Assembly (NCBI GenBank): GCA_965198655.1
Contig: OZ240668.1
Coordinates: forward strand, 1,860,001-1,924,000
Origin: Lichenicola sp965198655
GTDB lineage: Bacteria > Pseudomonadota > Alphaproteobacteria > Acetobacterales > Acetobacteraceae
Direction: 5' to 3'
Length of the DNA stretch: 64,000 nt
Both the position numbers and the translations under genes were made by a program. Below the pieces are notes generated by a model. The model did not search any database. It had not been told where the DNA came from and was given only the letters and a program-made list of their open reading frames with translations. Shown piece by piece: positions 41,990 through 49,726 of this stretch; positions within the stretch are counted from its first letter, which is position 1; every line of letters starts with the position of its first letter.

Positions 41990-43287
41990 CCGGGCTGGTT
42001 CCGACCGCGGTGGCCTCCTCTGTGCTCGCCTGCCCGCTGCTGGCCCTCGTGCCGGCGCGCGCCGGCGACCGGGCGATGGCGATGGGCGCGATCGCGGCGG
42101 CCGCCTCGACGGCGCTGCTGGCCGCCTCCGACCTGGCCTGGCCCGTGCCCGCCGGAACGCAGGCCTTATGGCTCGACGACCGGCTGTCCCGCTCGCTGTC
42201 GCTGCTGGCGGCCGTGCCCTGGCTGCTGGTCTCCATCAACAGCGGATCGCCGCGGTCCCGCCCGCCCGGCGGGTGGCGCTTGCAGGTGGCGGCGCAGGTG
42301 GTGACCGCCGGCGCCGTTATCGCCTGCCGGGCCGCGCCGTTGTTCCTGACGCTCGCCGGCATGGCGCTGCTCCTGGCCGGCATGGCCCTGCTGCACGACC
42401 ATTACCGGCGGCAGGCGGCGCTGTTCGCGGCATCCCTGCTAACCGCCTGGCTCGGCGTGGCGGCGCTCGGCGCCGGCCTCGGCCATCCGCCGCGCTGGGA
42501 CGCGCTCGGCGGCGGGATGCCGGCCGCGCGTCCGCTGTCGATCCTGCTGGTGCTGCCGATGCTGCTGCTGGCCTCCATCGGGGCGGCCGGACCGGACGGG
42601 TCGGCCGGCCTGGTCCATGCCGGGGCGGGCGACCGGATCGCGCGCGCCCTGCTGCCCGTGCCCGTCGCCGCCCCGGTCCTGGGCATGGTGCTGCGCCTGC
42701 GCGCGTCATTCCTGCTCGGCGGCGACGTGCTGATCGGGATCGGCTGCCTCGGCCTGCTGCTGGCGACGGGTCTCATGCCGGCCCGTCGTGGGCTGGACCA
42801 GCGGGTGTCGCTGGCGGCCGCGACGCAGCTCGGCGCCGCCGCGATCGGCCTCGGCACCGGCGGCGCCAACGGGATCGCCGCGTCGCTGATGATCCTCCTG
42901 TTCCTGGCTCTGTCGCTTCCCGTGGCGCTGCTGCCCGCGGGGGGACCGGCGGCCGGTCCCGTGCGCCGCCTGGCGGTGCTGGCGATCGCCGGGATGCCGC
43001 CGTTCGGGCCGTTCCTGGCCGGGTTCGTGCTGCTCCCGGGCGTGTTCGCGGTGGCCCCTTTGCCGGCGGCGCTGCTACTGGCGGCGTTCGCGGCCAACGC
43101 GCTGCTGCTTCTGTCCGCGCTGCGGCGCGCGCGGCCGTTGTCCGGGCCGGCCGGGCCCGTGGCCGGGCTGTCCGGCATCCTGGTGCTGGCGCTGCTGGCC
43201 TTTCTCGGCCTGGCGATGCCGGACGGGCTGTCGGCCTGGCTGCTCGATCTCGGCGAGGCGGCGGCCAGCAGCAGGGCGGTGCCGTGA
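41986..43287 (+). CDS. HyfF-like antiporter subunit
   Basis: A 433-residue protein with about thirteen membrane segments, in the place of HyfF, the second antiporter-like subunit. It starts with GTG in the stop of the previous gene. The segment LAVLAIAGMPPFGPFLAGFV corresponds to the conserved 'GxPPxxGFxxK' region of NuoL/M/N-type proteins, with the usual lysine missing. Several other charged membrane residues of antiporter-like subunits also look absent. Like the first subunit it seems a diverged antiporter-like protein. Confidence 0.72.
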   Translation: MTGLVPTAVASSVLACPLLALVPARAGDRAMAMGAIAAAASTALLAASDLAWPVPAGTQALWLDDRLSRSLSLLAAVPWLLVSINSGSPRSRPPGGWRLQVAAQVVTAGAVIACRAAPLFLTLAGMALLLAGMALLHDHYRRQAALFAASLLTAWLGVAALGAGLGHPPRWDALGGGMPAARPLSILLVLPMLLLASIGAAGPDGSAGLVHAGAGDRIARALLPVPVAAPVLGMVLRLRASFLLGGDVLIGIGCLGLLLATGLMPARRGLDQRVSLAAATQLGAAAIGLGTGGANGIAASLMILLFLALSLPVALLPAGGPAAGPVRRLAVLAIAGMPPFGPFLAGFVLLPGVFAVAPLPAALLLAAFAANALLLLSALRRARPLSGPAGPVAGLSGILVLALLAFLGLAMPDGLSAWLLDLGEAAASSRAVP

Positions 43288-44681
43288 CCGCGCGTCCCCG
43301 CTCTGCCTCCGCCGCGGCGGCGATACGGGCCGGGACCGCCCCGGCCGCCGGCGGCCTGCGCTACCGTCTGACCGGGGTCGAATGGACCGAGCTCGCCCGG
43401 CGCCTGCACGACGATCCGCTGCCGCTGGAAACGCTGTGGTCGGACGGGGAAGCGGTGCACGCCCTGTTCCTGGAGCAGCCGGACGCGCCGCTCCTGGCCT
43501 CGGTGGGGGTCGAGCAGCGCCGCTACCTGGCCCTGTCCCGGGCCCGTCCGTCGATCGCGGTGTGCGAGCGGATCGTGCGCGACCTGTGGGGGCTCGACGC
43601 CATGGAGGCGCGCGACCTCCGTCCCTGGCTCGACCACGGGCACTGGGGCTGCACCGCGCCGCTGTCCGCACGGCCTGGGCCGGCCGCCTGGCCGCCGGAG
43701 CCGCCGGAGTTCCGTTACGAGGCCGCCGACGAGGCCGCCGGCGCGTACCAGGTGCCGATCGGCCCGGTGCAGGAGCTCGTCTGCGGCCCGGCGCAGCTCC
43801 GCGTCACCCTGGACGGCGAGCGCATACGGCGGCTGGAGCCGCTGCTCGGTCATGCCCATCGCGGCATAGTCGGGCTGGCACGCGGCCGCGACCCGCAGGC
43901 GGCGGCGGTCCTGGCGGCGCGGATCGACGCCCTCGCCGCGATCGCGCATCAGTGCGCCTTCGCCCGGGCGGTGGAGGCGGCCGCGAAGCTGGCGGTGCCG
44001 TCGGAGGTCGAGGCGCTGCGCCGAGCCACGACGGGACTGGAGCAGCTCGCCGTGCACCTGCACCACCTTGGCCGCGTCGCCCGCTGCGCCGGCCTGGACG
44101 GGGCTGCGCGCCGTGCCGCGTCCCTGCGGGAACCGGTGCTGGCCGCCTGCGCCGACGCGTTCGGCCACCGGCTGATGCTGGACGCGGTGGCGCCGGGCGG
44201 TCTGGCCCGCGTTCCGGACCGTCCCGGGCTGGCAGCGCTGGCCTCGGTCCTGGACCGGGTGGAGGCCGGGCTGCCGGCGCTGCGCCGCGCGCTGCTCGAC
44301 GATCCCGCCGCCGCCCGCCGCCTGGGCGTCGCGATCCCGGACGGCGTCTGGGCCCGGTGCCGCTTCCGGCTGGACCGGATCGGGCACGGGCCGGGCCTGA
44401 TCCGTCGCGCGTTGGCGGAGGCGGGCGAGCCGGTCCTGGTCCGGTCGGCGCCGGGGTTCGATGCGACCACGGCGGAGGGAGTCGGGATGGCGGAGTCGGC
44501 GGGAGGGCGGGTGTGGCACTGGGTGCGGCTGGAGGCGGGGCTGGTCTCGGCGCTGCACGTCCATGACCCCGTGCTGGCCGCGTGGCCGACGCTGGACGGG
44601 CTGGCGCGCGGGCTCGCCATGGAGGAGCTGCCGCTGCTGTGCGCGTCGCTTGGGCTGTCCTCCCACGGGGCGGATCAGTGA
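43284..44681 (+). CDS. HyfG-like fused NuoC/NuoD-type large subunit lacking NiFe cysteines
   Basis: A 465-residue soluble subunit. Residues about 25-150 form a NuoC-like domain (CERIVRDLWGLDAMEARDLR). The rest is NuoD/hydrogenase large-subunit-like: QVPIGPVQE, LLGHAHRGIVGLARGRD and HVHDPVLAAWPTLDGLA. In NiFe hydrogenases the segment after RID reads 'RVCGIC'; here it is RIDALAAIAHQC. The C-terminal 'DPCxxC' is replaced by LPLLCASLGLSSHGADQ. The NiFe site is therefore lost, and hydrogenase activity is not expected. This fits the 'Ehr' class of energy-converting-hydrogenase-related complexes. Confidence 0.78.
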   Translation: MTARPRSASAAAAIRAGTAPAAGGLRYRLTGVEWTELARRLHDDPLPLETLWSDGEAVHALFLEQPDAPLLASVGVEQRRYLALSRARPSIAVCERIVRDLWGLDAMEARDLRPWLDHGHWGCTAPLSARPGPAAWPPEPPEFRYEAADEAAGAYQVPIGPVQELVCGPAQLRVTLDGERIRRLEPLLGHAHRGIVGLARGRDPQAAAVLAARIDALAAIAHQCAFARAVEAAAKLAVPSEVEALRRATTGLEQLAVHLHHLGRVARCAGLDGAARRAASLREPVLAACADAFGHRLMLDAVAPGGLARVPDRPGLAALASVLDRVEAGLPALRRALLDDPAAARRLGVAIPDGVWARCRFRLDRIGHGPGLIRRALAEAGEPVLVRSAPGFDATTAEGVGMAESAGGRVWHWVRLEAGLVSALHVHDPVLAAWPTLDGLARGLAMEELPLLCASLGLSSHGADQ

Positions 44682-45250
44682 GCGGGGCGAGCGGAACCAA
44701 GCGCCGGGCGCCGCGTCACCCCCCGCTGTCGATGCTGCACCTGCAAGGCGGCGGCTGCGGCGGCTGCGGCCTGGAGATCGAGGCGCTGCGGGCGGATGGC
44801 CGCCTGGACGCGGTCGGGCTGCGCCTGGTGGACTCGCCGCGCCACGCCGACCTCCTGCTGGTGAGCGGCACGATCGGCCGCACCATGCTGGACGCCGTGC
44901 TGGCGACCTGGGCCGCGATGCCGGAACCGAGGTGGCTGGTCGCCGCCGGCGCCTGCGCGATGGATGGCGGCCCGTTCCAAGACGGCTATGCCGTATCGGG
45001 CGGCATCGGCGACCGCCTGCCGGTGTCGCTGGTCATCCCCGGCTGCCCGCCGGCGCCGGACGCGGTGCTGGCCGGGCTGTGCCTGCTTCTGGACGCCCTG
45101 CGCGCGCCGCCTGCGCCCAGCCCGCCTGCGCCCAGCCCGCATGCGCCCAGCCCGCCTGCGCTCAGCCCGACGCCCCTTCCGGCTCCTCCGGCACTTCCTC
45201 CTGCAGCGCTTCCGCATCCGCGCGCAGGCGGCGGTGGCTCCGGAGGCTGA
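44678..45250 (+). CDS. HyfI/NuoB-like iron-sulfur subunit with Pro-rich tail
   Basis: A 190-residue protein. The NuoB-type [4Fe-4S] ligands are kept: GCGGCGLEIEAL, GACAMDGGPF and IPGCPPAPDAVL. The C-terminal 55 residues are a Pro/Ala/Ser-rich tail made partly of four tandem 15-base units encoding PPAPS-type repeats. The last 89 bases overlap the end of pssA on the other strand. It starts with GTG overlapping the previous stop by 4 bases and closes the operon. No ferredoxin-type (HyfH/NuoI) gene is present, so the electron donor is unknown. Confidence 0.78.
   Translation: MSGASGTKRRAPRHPPLSMLHLQGGGCGGCGLEIEALRADGRLDAVGLRLVDSPRHADLLLVSGTIGRTMLDAVLATWAAMPEPRWLVAAGACAMDGGPFQDGYAVSGGIGDRLPVSLVIPGCPPAPDAVLAGLCLLLDALRAPPAPSPPAPSPHAPSPPALSPTPLPAPPALPPAALPHPRAGGGGSGG
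45108..45167 (+). repeat. Four 15-bp tandem repeats within the NuoB-like gene
   Basis: Four units of the form CGCCTGCGCCCAGCC lie in tandem at 45108-45122, 45123-45137, 45138-45152 (CTG to ATG change) and 45153-45167 (CCC to CTC change). They encode a PPAPS, PPAPS, PHAPS, PPALS series in the tail. Such units expand and contract by slippage, and the last reaches the overlap with pssA. Confidence 0.85.
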
Positions 45251-46064
45251 ACGGGATCATCACCGCGTAGATCAGCCCGGCCGCCGCCAGCGCGGTCCAG
45301 GGATCGGCGACCAGCACGGTGACGTAGAGGCCGACCCCCAGCATCAGCGGCAACACCAGCTCCGCCGGCACCTTGAAGTTCTTGAAGCTCCACAGCGGCA
45401 GGGTCGACACGCTGAGCAGCGCCACCGCTATCAGGATCGGCGCCACCACCAGCGGCTGACGCGACAGGTCCAGCAGCCAGGGCAGCTCCAGCTTGCGCGC
45501 TTCCAGCCCGACGAACAGGGGGAACAGCGCGAGCCCGGCCGCGGCCGGCGCCGGGACGCCGGTGAAGAAGTTGTAGGCATAGGCGTGCACCGGCATCGCC
45601 TTGGGCGCATCGCCGGACGCGACGGCGTTGAAGCGCGCCAGGCGCAACGCGATGCACACCGCGTACAGGATGCAGGGCACGAAGCCGTAGCGGCCGCCAT
45701 CGCGCATCGCCCACAGGTACAGGATGAAGGCGGGCGCCACGCCGAAGCACAGGAAGTCCGACAGGCTGTCGAACTCGGCGCCGAACCGGCTGGTGGCGCG
45801 CAGCAGGCGGGCGATGCGGCCGTCGAGGCCGTCGATGAAGCCGGCGATCACCAGCGCCACCGCCGCCTCGCCGAAGCCGCCGCCGATGGCGTCGCGCATG
45901 CCGATCAGGCCGGCGCACAGCCCGATCAGGGTCAGGATGTTGGGGATCAGCCGGTTGAAGGACTGGCCGCGGAAGCGGGGCCTGGTGCGGTCGCGCAGGC
46001 GGCGCAGTCGGCGCACCCGACGGGGGCGGCGAGGCGGCTCGCCCGGTCGCTCAAAGGCGGGCAA
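45162..46064 (-). CDS. pssA: CDP-diacylglycerol-serine O-phosphatidyltransferase
   Basis: Makes phosphatidylserine from CDP-diacylglycerol and serine in the inner membrane. It has 300 residues. The CDP-alcohol phosphatidyltransferase motif is complete: DGLDGRIARLLRATSRFG followed by AEFDSLSDF. Several membrane segments follow, and the N-terminus is Arg-rich. The first codons overlap the end of psd by 14 bases, so psd and pssA form one unit making phosphatidylethanolamine. The 3' end overlaps the convergent NuoB-like gene by 89 bases. Confidence 0.95.
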   Translation of the reverse strand: MPAFERPGEPPRRPRRVRRLRRLRDRTRPRFRGQSFNRLIPNILTLIGLCAGLIGMRDAIGGGFGEAAVALVIAGFIDGLDGRIARLLRATSRFGAEFDSLSDFLCFGVAPAFILYLWAMRDGGRYGFVPCILYAVCIALRLARFNAVASGDAPKAMPVHAYAYNFFTGVPAPAAAGLALFPLFVGLEARKLELPWLLDLSRQPLVVAPILIAVALLSVSTLPLWSFKNFKVPAELVLPLMLGVGLYVTVLVADPWTALAAAGLIYAVMIPFSLRSHRRLRADAEALQEEVPEEPEGASG

Positions 46065-46731
46065 GCACGGTCTCGCCGCCGATCGTGCACTGGCCGACGC
46101 GCACGATCGGCTCGACGCCGGGCGGGAGGTAAAGGTCGGTGCGGCTGCCGAAGCGGATGATGCCGAACCGCTCGCCGAGCGCGAAGAACGCGCCCTCCCG
46201 GGCCTGGCACAGGATCCGACGCGCGACGAAGCCCGCGATCTGCACCACCGCCATGGTTCGCCCGTCCGCCAGGCGCAGCGCCAGGGCGTTGCGCTCGTTC
46301 TTCTCGCTCGCCTTGTCCAGGCAGGCGTTGACGAACTGGCCCTTGTGGTAGGCGATCCGGGTGACCTCGGCCGCCGCCGGCATCCGGTTCACGTGCACGT
46401 CCAGCACCGACAGGAAGATCGCCACCCGCCAGCGCGGTTCCGCCCCCAGCCCCAGTTCCAGCGGCGGGATCACCTGCGCCACGCCGACGATCCTGCCGTC
46501 CGCGGGTGCGACCACCGCACCCGGGAGCAGCGGCGCCACCCGTTCCGGGTCACGGAAGAAGTAGAAGCAGAACCCTACGAACAGCAGCGCCAGCACCCCG
46601 ATCGCTCGCGTCGCCGCATAGGGCAGCAGCAGCCCGATCACGGCCACGACCGCGCCGCCGATCAGGAACGGCCGGCCGGCCGGATGCGGCGGCGCCAGCA
46701 CGAGCTTCAGCGACTGGGTGAAGGAGGACAT
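46051..46731 (-). CDS. psd: Phosphatidylserine decarboxylase
   Basis: Converts phosphatidylserine to phosphatidylethanolamine. It is the short (226-residue) form, with an N-terminal membrane hairpin (VVAVIGLLLPYAATRAIGVL), FYFFRDPER, VVAPADGRIV, VDVHVNR-type segment LDVHVNRMPAAA, and the self-cleavage site in RFGSRTDLYLP, where the Ser becomes the pyruvoyl group. pssA follows with a 14-base overlap. It diverges from an unknown gene only 12 bases away. Confidence 0.94.
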   Translation of the reverse strand: MSSFTQSLKLVLAPPHPAGRPFLIGGAVVAVIGLLLPYAATRAIGVLALLFVGFCFYFFRDPERVAPLLPGAVVAPADGRIVGVAQVIPPLELGLGAEPRWRVAIFLSVLDVHVNRMPAAAEVTRIAYHKGQFVNACLDKASEKNERNALALRLADGRTMAVVQIAGFVARRILCQAREGAFFALGERFGIIRFGSRTDLYLPPGVEPIVRVGQCTIGGETVLARL

Positions 46732-46743
46732 CGGTGGCGGTTC

Positions 46744-47235
46744 ATGAAGGCTTCACCCTATGCGGTCAAGCTGGCCGCGGAACGGTGGAAAAGGCGGTCG
46801 GGGATGGGCGGAATGGGCAGGCGGTCGCTCGGATCGCTGGACGTGGACGCACTGGGACGGATCTTCCTGCGCGACGGCGGGACGGGCGGCTTCTGCTTCC
46901 GCTGGCGAGGCCGGCCGGTGACGCTGCAGGTGCACGGTGCCGCGTCCGGCTGCCGCCTCCGCCTCAACGCCCTGGCCGGGCGCGTGCCCAGCACCGCGCT
47001 GGCGGCGGGACGCCGTCCGGACGCGCTGCACCTGGTCCGCCTGCTCGGCGGCGTGCTGCCACAGGGCTGGCGGCTGCGGCTGCTGGCCGACCATCGGCTG
47101 GAGGTCGAGACGGAGGAGGACCTGCCGGAGCCCGTGCTGATCGGCGGCCTGCTGGTGCCGGCGACGCGCTTCGCGATCCGGCTCGGTCCCACCCTCGACC
47201 TGCTCGACGAGCACGGCATGACGATGTCCGCCTAG
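46744..47235 (+). CDS. Hypothetical protein
   Basis: A 163-residue protein from ATG 46744, only 12 bases from the psd start on the other strand. Codon use is normal for this genome, supporting that it is real. The product is basic, with a Gly/Met/Arg-rich start (RRSGMGGMGRRSLGSLD), then alternating hydrophobic and charged stretches that suggest beta strands (FCFRWRGRPVTLQVHG, RLRLLADHRLEVETEED). No membrane segment, signal peptide or known motif. ATG 46804 in-frame is another possible start. Confidence 0.6.
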   Translation: MKASPYAVKLAAERWKRRSGMGGMGRRSLGSLDVDALGRIFLRDGGTGGFCFRWRGRPVTLQVHGAASGCRLRLNALAGRVPSTALAAGRRPDALHLVRLLGGVLPQGWRLRLLADHRLEVETEEDLPEPVLIGGLLVPATRFAIRLGPTLDLLDEHGMTMSA

Positions 47236-47335
47236 AGTCCTGCCCCTGACGTTCGCTTGAGCCTCGGGGATGAGCGGGTCACTGAAGACGGTGAGCTGGT
47301 ACCAGGCCGCCTGAACACAGGGCGTTGGAAGACAA

Positions 47336-47447
47336 GGCTGGGCTCTGCCCAGACCCGCCAAAGGCCTCGGGCCGTTGGAAACCGGTTTGTTAGACAATTG
47401 GACTCTCAAGGCGAGCCTTGAGCGGATCGATGGGCAGCGCCCTGGCT
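47336..47447. repeat. Possible degenerate copy of the multi-hairpin repeat
   Basis: The start of this gap (GGGCTCTGCCCAGACCCGCC, then GGCCTCGGGCC) follows the layout of the inverted repeat copies, with stems TGGGC/GCCCA and GGCC/GGCC, but the second half has diverged to CAAGG/CCTTG and GGGC/GCCC stems. It lies between the hypothetical gene and the convergent methyltransferase gene, the same kind of site as the true copies. The relationship is tentative. Confidence 0.3.
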
Positions 47448-48155
47448 CTACGCGACCGCGGCCGGCAGCCGCACCACGGCGCGCCGCCTGACCGCTGCCG
47501 GACAACCGGCCACCGGAACCGCGGCGTACAGGTCCTTGACCGCCTCGACCACCAGCACCCCGGCCAGGCGGGGGGTGACGAACCGGCCGGCCGCTTCCAG
47601 CGCGGGGCCTGCGCGCAGCAGCGGGCGGACATCGGCCGGCGGTCCGTACAGCGCGCCCTCCATTCGCTCGATGCGGAACAGGCTGCGCGCGAGCAGCCGC
47701 TCGATCCGTCCGGTGGAGCAGGGCGCGCCGTCCGCGAACGGGGTGCTCTCGCTGTGCGCCCACAGTCCGGTGCGGTTCGGCACCACGATCAGCAGCCTTC
47801 CGTCGTCGCGCAGCGTGCGCCACACCGCGCGCAGGGTGCGGGTGACGTGCGACGCGTTTTCGACCGCGTGCACCATCAGCACGCGGTCGAACGCGTCGTC
47901 CGCGAACGGCAGCGCGTCGTCCTGCACCAGGCAGGACGCGTCCGGGACCTGGCCGGTGCTGGGGACGGCGTTGACGCAGCGGCGCACCTGGTCGCGCCAA
48001 AGCGACAGGAACGGCGCGGTATGGCCAAGCCCGAGCAGGTCCTGCCGGGACAGGTCCGGCCAGGTAGCGCGCAGCCGGCGGCGCAACAGCGAGGCGACCA
48101 GGCGGCCCCGCCTCGTTCGATAGAAGGCGGCAACGGCCTGGACGTCGTCGAGCAT
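47448..48155 (-). CDS. SAM-dependent methyltransferase family protein
   Basis: A 235-residue protein with a class I methyltransferase-like core. LPFADDAFDRVLMVHAVEN matches the motif that follows the SAM site, and RAVWRTLRDDGRLLIVVPNR corresponds to the next strand. Motif I is abnormal: GLGHTAPFLSL stands where 'DLGCGTG' is expected, so SAM binding may be altered. The N-terminus has FYRTRRGRLVASLLRRRL. It diverges from gloB over 38 bases; this methyltransferase-gloB pair recurs in alphaproteobacteria. Substrate unknown. Confidence 0.82.
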   Translation of the reverse strand: MLDDVQAVAAFYRTRRGRLVASLLRRRLRATWPDLSRQDLLGLGHTAPFLSLWRDQVRRCVNAVPSTGQVPDASCLVQDDALPFADDAFDRVLMVHAVENASHVTRTLRAVWRTLRDDGRLLIVVPNRTGLWAHSESTPFADGAPCSTGRIERLLARSLFRIERMEGALYGPPADVRPLLRAGPALEAAGRFVTPRLAGVLVVEAVKDLYAAVPVAGCPAAVRRRAVVRLPAAVA

Positions 48156-48193
48156 CGACCGGATATACCATGGATCCGCCAGGAGATCCGACC

Positions 48194-48961
48194 ATGCCCA
48201 CCCCGCTTGCAGACGCGCCTGCCATCACGGCCGGGCCGCTCGAGGTGAGCCCGATCCCGATCCTGTCCGACAACTACGCCTGGCGGCTGCGCGAGACCGG
48301 GAGCGGCGCGGTCGCGGTGGTCGATCCCGCCGACGCGGCCGCGGTGATCGCCCGGCTGGAGCGGGAGGGCGGCCGGCTCGACCTGGTCCTGCTGACGCAC
48401 CATCACGACGACCACGTCGCCGGCGCGCTCGCGGTGGCGCGTCGGTTCGGCGCTCCCATCGCGGGTGCCGCACGGGACCGGCACCGGCTGCCGCCGCTCG
48501 ACCTCCCCCTCGAAGAAGGCGACCGGGTGTCGCTCGGCGCCACGTCGGGCGTGGTGATCGACACGCCCGGGCACACGCGTGGCCACGTCTCGTTCTTCTT
48601 CGAGGCAGGTCCGGTGCTGTTCTGCGGCGACACCCTGTTCAGCCTCGGCTGCGGGCGCCTGCTGGAAGGCAGCCCGGAGGAGATGTTCGCGTCCTTGCGC
48701 ACGCTGTCGGCCCTGCCGGACGACACCCTGGTCTGCTGCGGCCACGAATACACCGAGAGCAACGCCCGGTTCGCGTCGTCGATGCTGCCGGACAATGCCC
48801 TGCTGCGGGAACGGGTGCTGGAGGTGGCGGCGCAGCGTGCGGCGGGAACTCCGACGGTGCCGACCCGTCTCGGTGATGAGCGGGCCGCCAACCCGTTCCT
48901 GCTCGCTCCCGACATTGCCAGCCTCGCCGCATTTCGATCCAGGAAAGACTCGTTCCGATGA
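48194..48961 (+). CDS. gloB: Hydroxyacylglutathione hydrolase (glyoxalase II)
   Basis: Hydrolyses S-D-lactoylglutathione to lactate and glutathione, the second step of methylglyoxal removal. It is a metallo-beta-lactamase-fold enzyme of 255 residues with the metal motif THHHDDHVAG, TPGHTRGH, FCGDTLFSLGCGR and CGHEYTESNARF. I start at ATG 48194 with CCAGGAGATCCGACC upstream, rather than at 48170. Its stop overlaps the start of a glutathione S-transferase by 4 bases, a functionally fitting pair. Confidence 0.93.
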   Translation: MPTPLADAPAITAGPLEVSPIPILSDNYAWRLRETGSGAVAVVDPADAAAVIARLEREGGRLDLVLLTHHHDDHVAGALAVARRFGAPIAGAARDRHRLPPLDLPLEEGDRVSLGATSGVVIDTPGHTRGHVSFFFEAGPVLFCGDTLFSLGCGRLLEGSPEEMFASLRTLSALPDDTLVCCGHEYTESNARFASSMLPDNALLRERVLEVAAQRAAGTPTVPTRLGDERAANPFLLAPDIASLAAFRSRKDSFR

Positions 48962-49542
48962 AGCTGCTGTCATCCAGCGCCAACCCCTACAGCCGCAAGG
49001 TCCGCGCCTGCGCCGTCGCTCTCGGCCTGGAGAACCTGATCGAGGTGATCAACGTCGACGTCACGCAAGCCCCCGAGGACCTGGTGGCGGCCAACCCGCT
49101 CGGCCGGGTTCCGACCTTGATCACCGCCGACGGCTTCGCGATCTTCGACAGCACGGTGATCTGCGAGTACCTGAACGGCACCGCGGAGGTGCTCCCGATC
49201 ATCCCGTCATCGGGCGCGCCGCGCTGGCTGTGCCGACGGCTGGAGGCGCTGGGGGACGGGCTGATGGATGCGGCGGTCGGACGGCGGCAGCTTCTGGTCA
49301 ACGGCGCCGGCCGCGACCACGCGCTGGTGCGGCGACACACCGACGCGATCGACCGCACCCTCGATTGGCTGGAGCGGGAGCCGCCGAGCCAGCACGTCGA
49401 TCTCGGCACCATCTCGATCGCGTGCGCGCTCGGCTACCTCGACCTGCGGTTCCCCGACGAAGGCTGGCGACGGGAGCGGCCGAGGCTGACCGGCTGGCTC
49501 GACGCGATCTCGTCGCATGTGTGCCTGAGCGGCACTCGTTGA
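48958..49542 (+). CDS. Glutathione S-transferase family protein
   Basis: A 194-residue thioredoxin-fold transferase. The N-terminal domain reads LLSSSANPYSRKVRACAVAL, with NPLGRVPTLI and the cis-proline region, then FDSTVICEYL, the glutathione-binding ES/DS motif. The C-terminal helical domain contains GTISIACALGYLDLRFP. It is coupled to gloB by a 4-base overlap. Class and substrate cannot be told from sequence. Confidence 0.9.
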   Translation: MKLLSSSANPYSRKVRACAVALGLENLIEVINVDVTQAPEDLVAANPLGRVPTLITADGFAIFDSTVICEYLNGTAEVLPIIPSSGAPRWLCRRLEALGDGLMDAAVGRRQLLVNGAGRDHALVRRHTDAIDRTLDWLEREPPSQHVDLGTISIACALGYLDLRFPDEGWRRERPRLTGWLDAISSHVCLSGTR

Positions 49543-49555
49543 ACTGGTATTCGGG

Positions 49556-49709
49556 CAGGAAGCAAGGCCAGGGCTCTGCCCCGGACCCGCTGGGGCCGTC
49601 ACGCGAAGCCTGCTTACGCACGGCGGCCCCAAACTCCCATTTCTCTAAGAATTGGGTTTGAAGGGCTTCGCCCTTCATGGGGTCCAGGGGCAAGGCCCCT
49701 GGCCTTCAC
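49556..49709. repeat. Multi-hairpin intergenic repeat, copy 5 (inverted, with loop insert)
   Basis: Copy of the 6806 repeat on the opposite strand, from AGGAAGCAAGGCCAGG to CCCCTGGCCTTCACC. The TGGGGCC/GGCCCCA hairpin here carries about 26 extra bases (49598-49623) in its loop, while the stem is kept. It lies between the convergent GST and alcohol dehydrogenase genes. Confidence 0.8.
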
Positions 49710-49726
49710 CATCCACCAAAAAGGGC

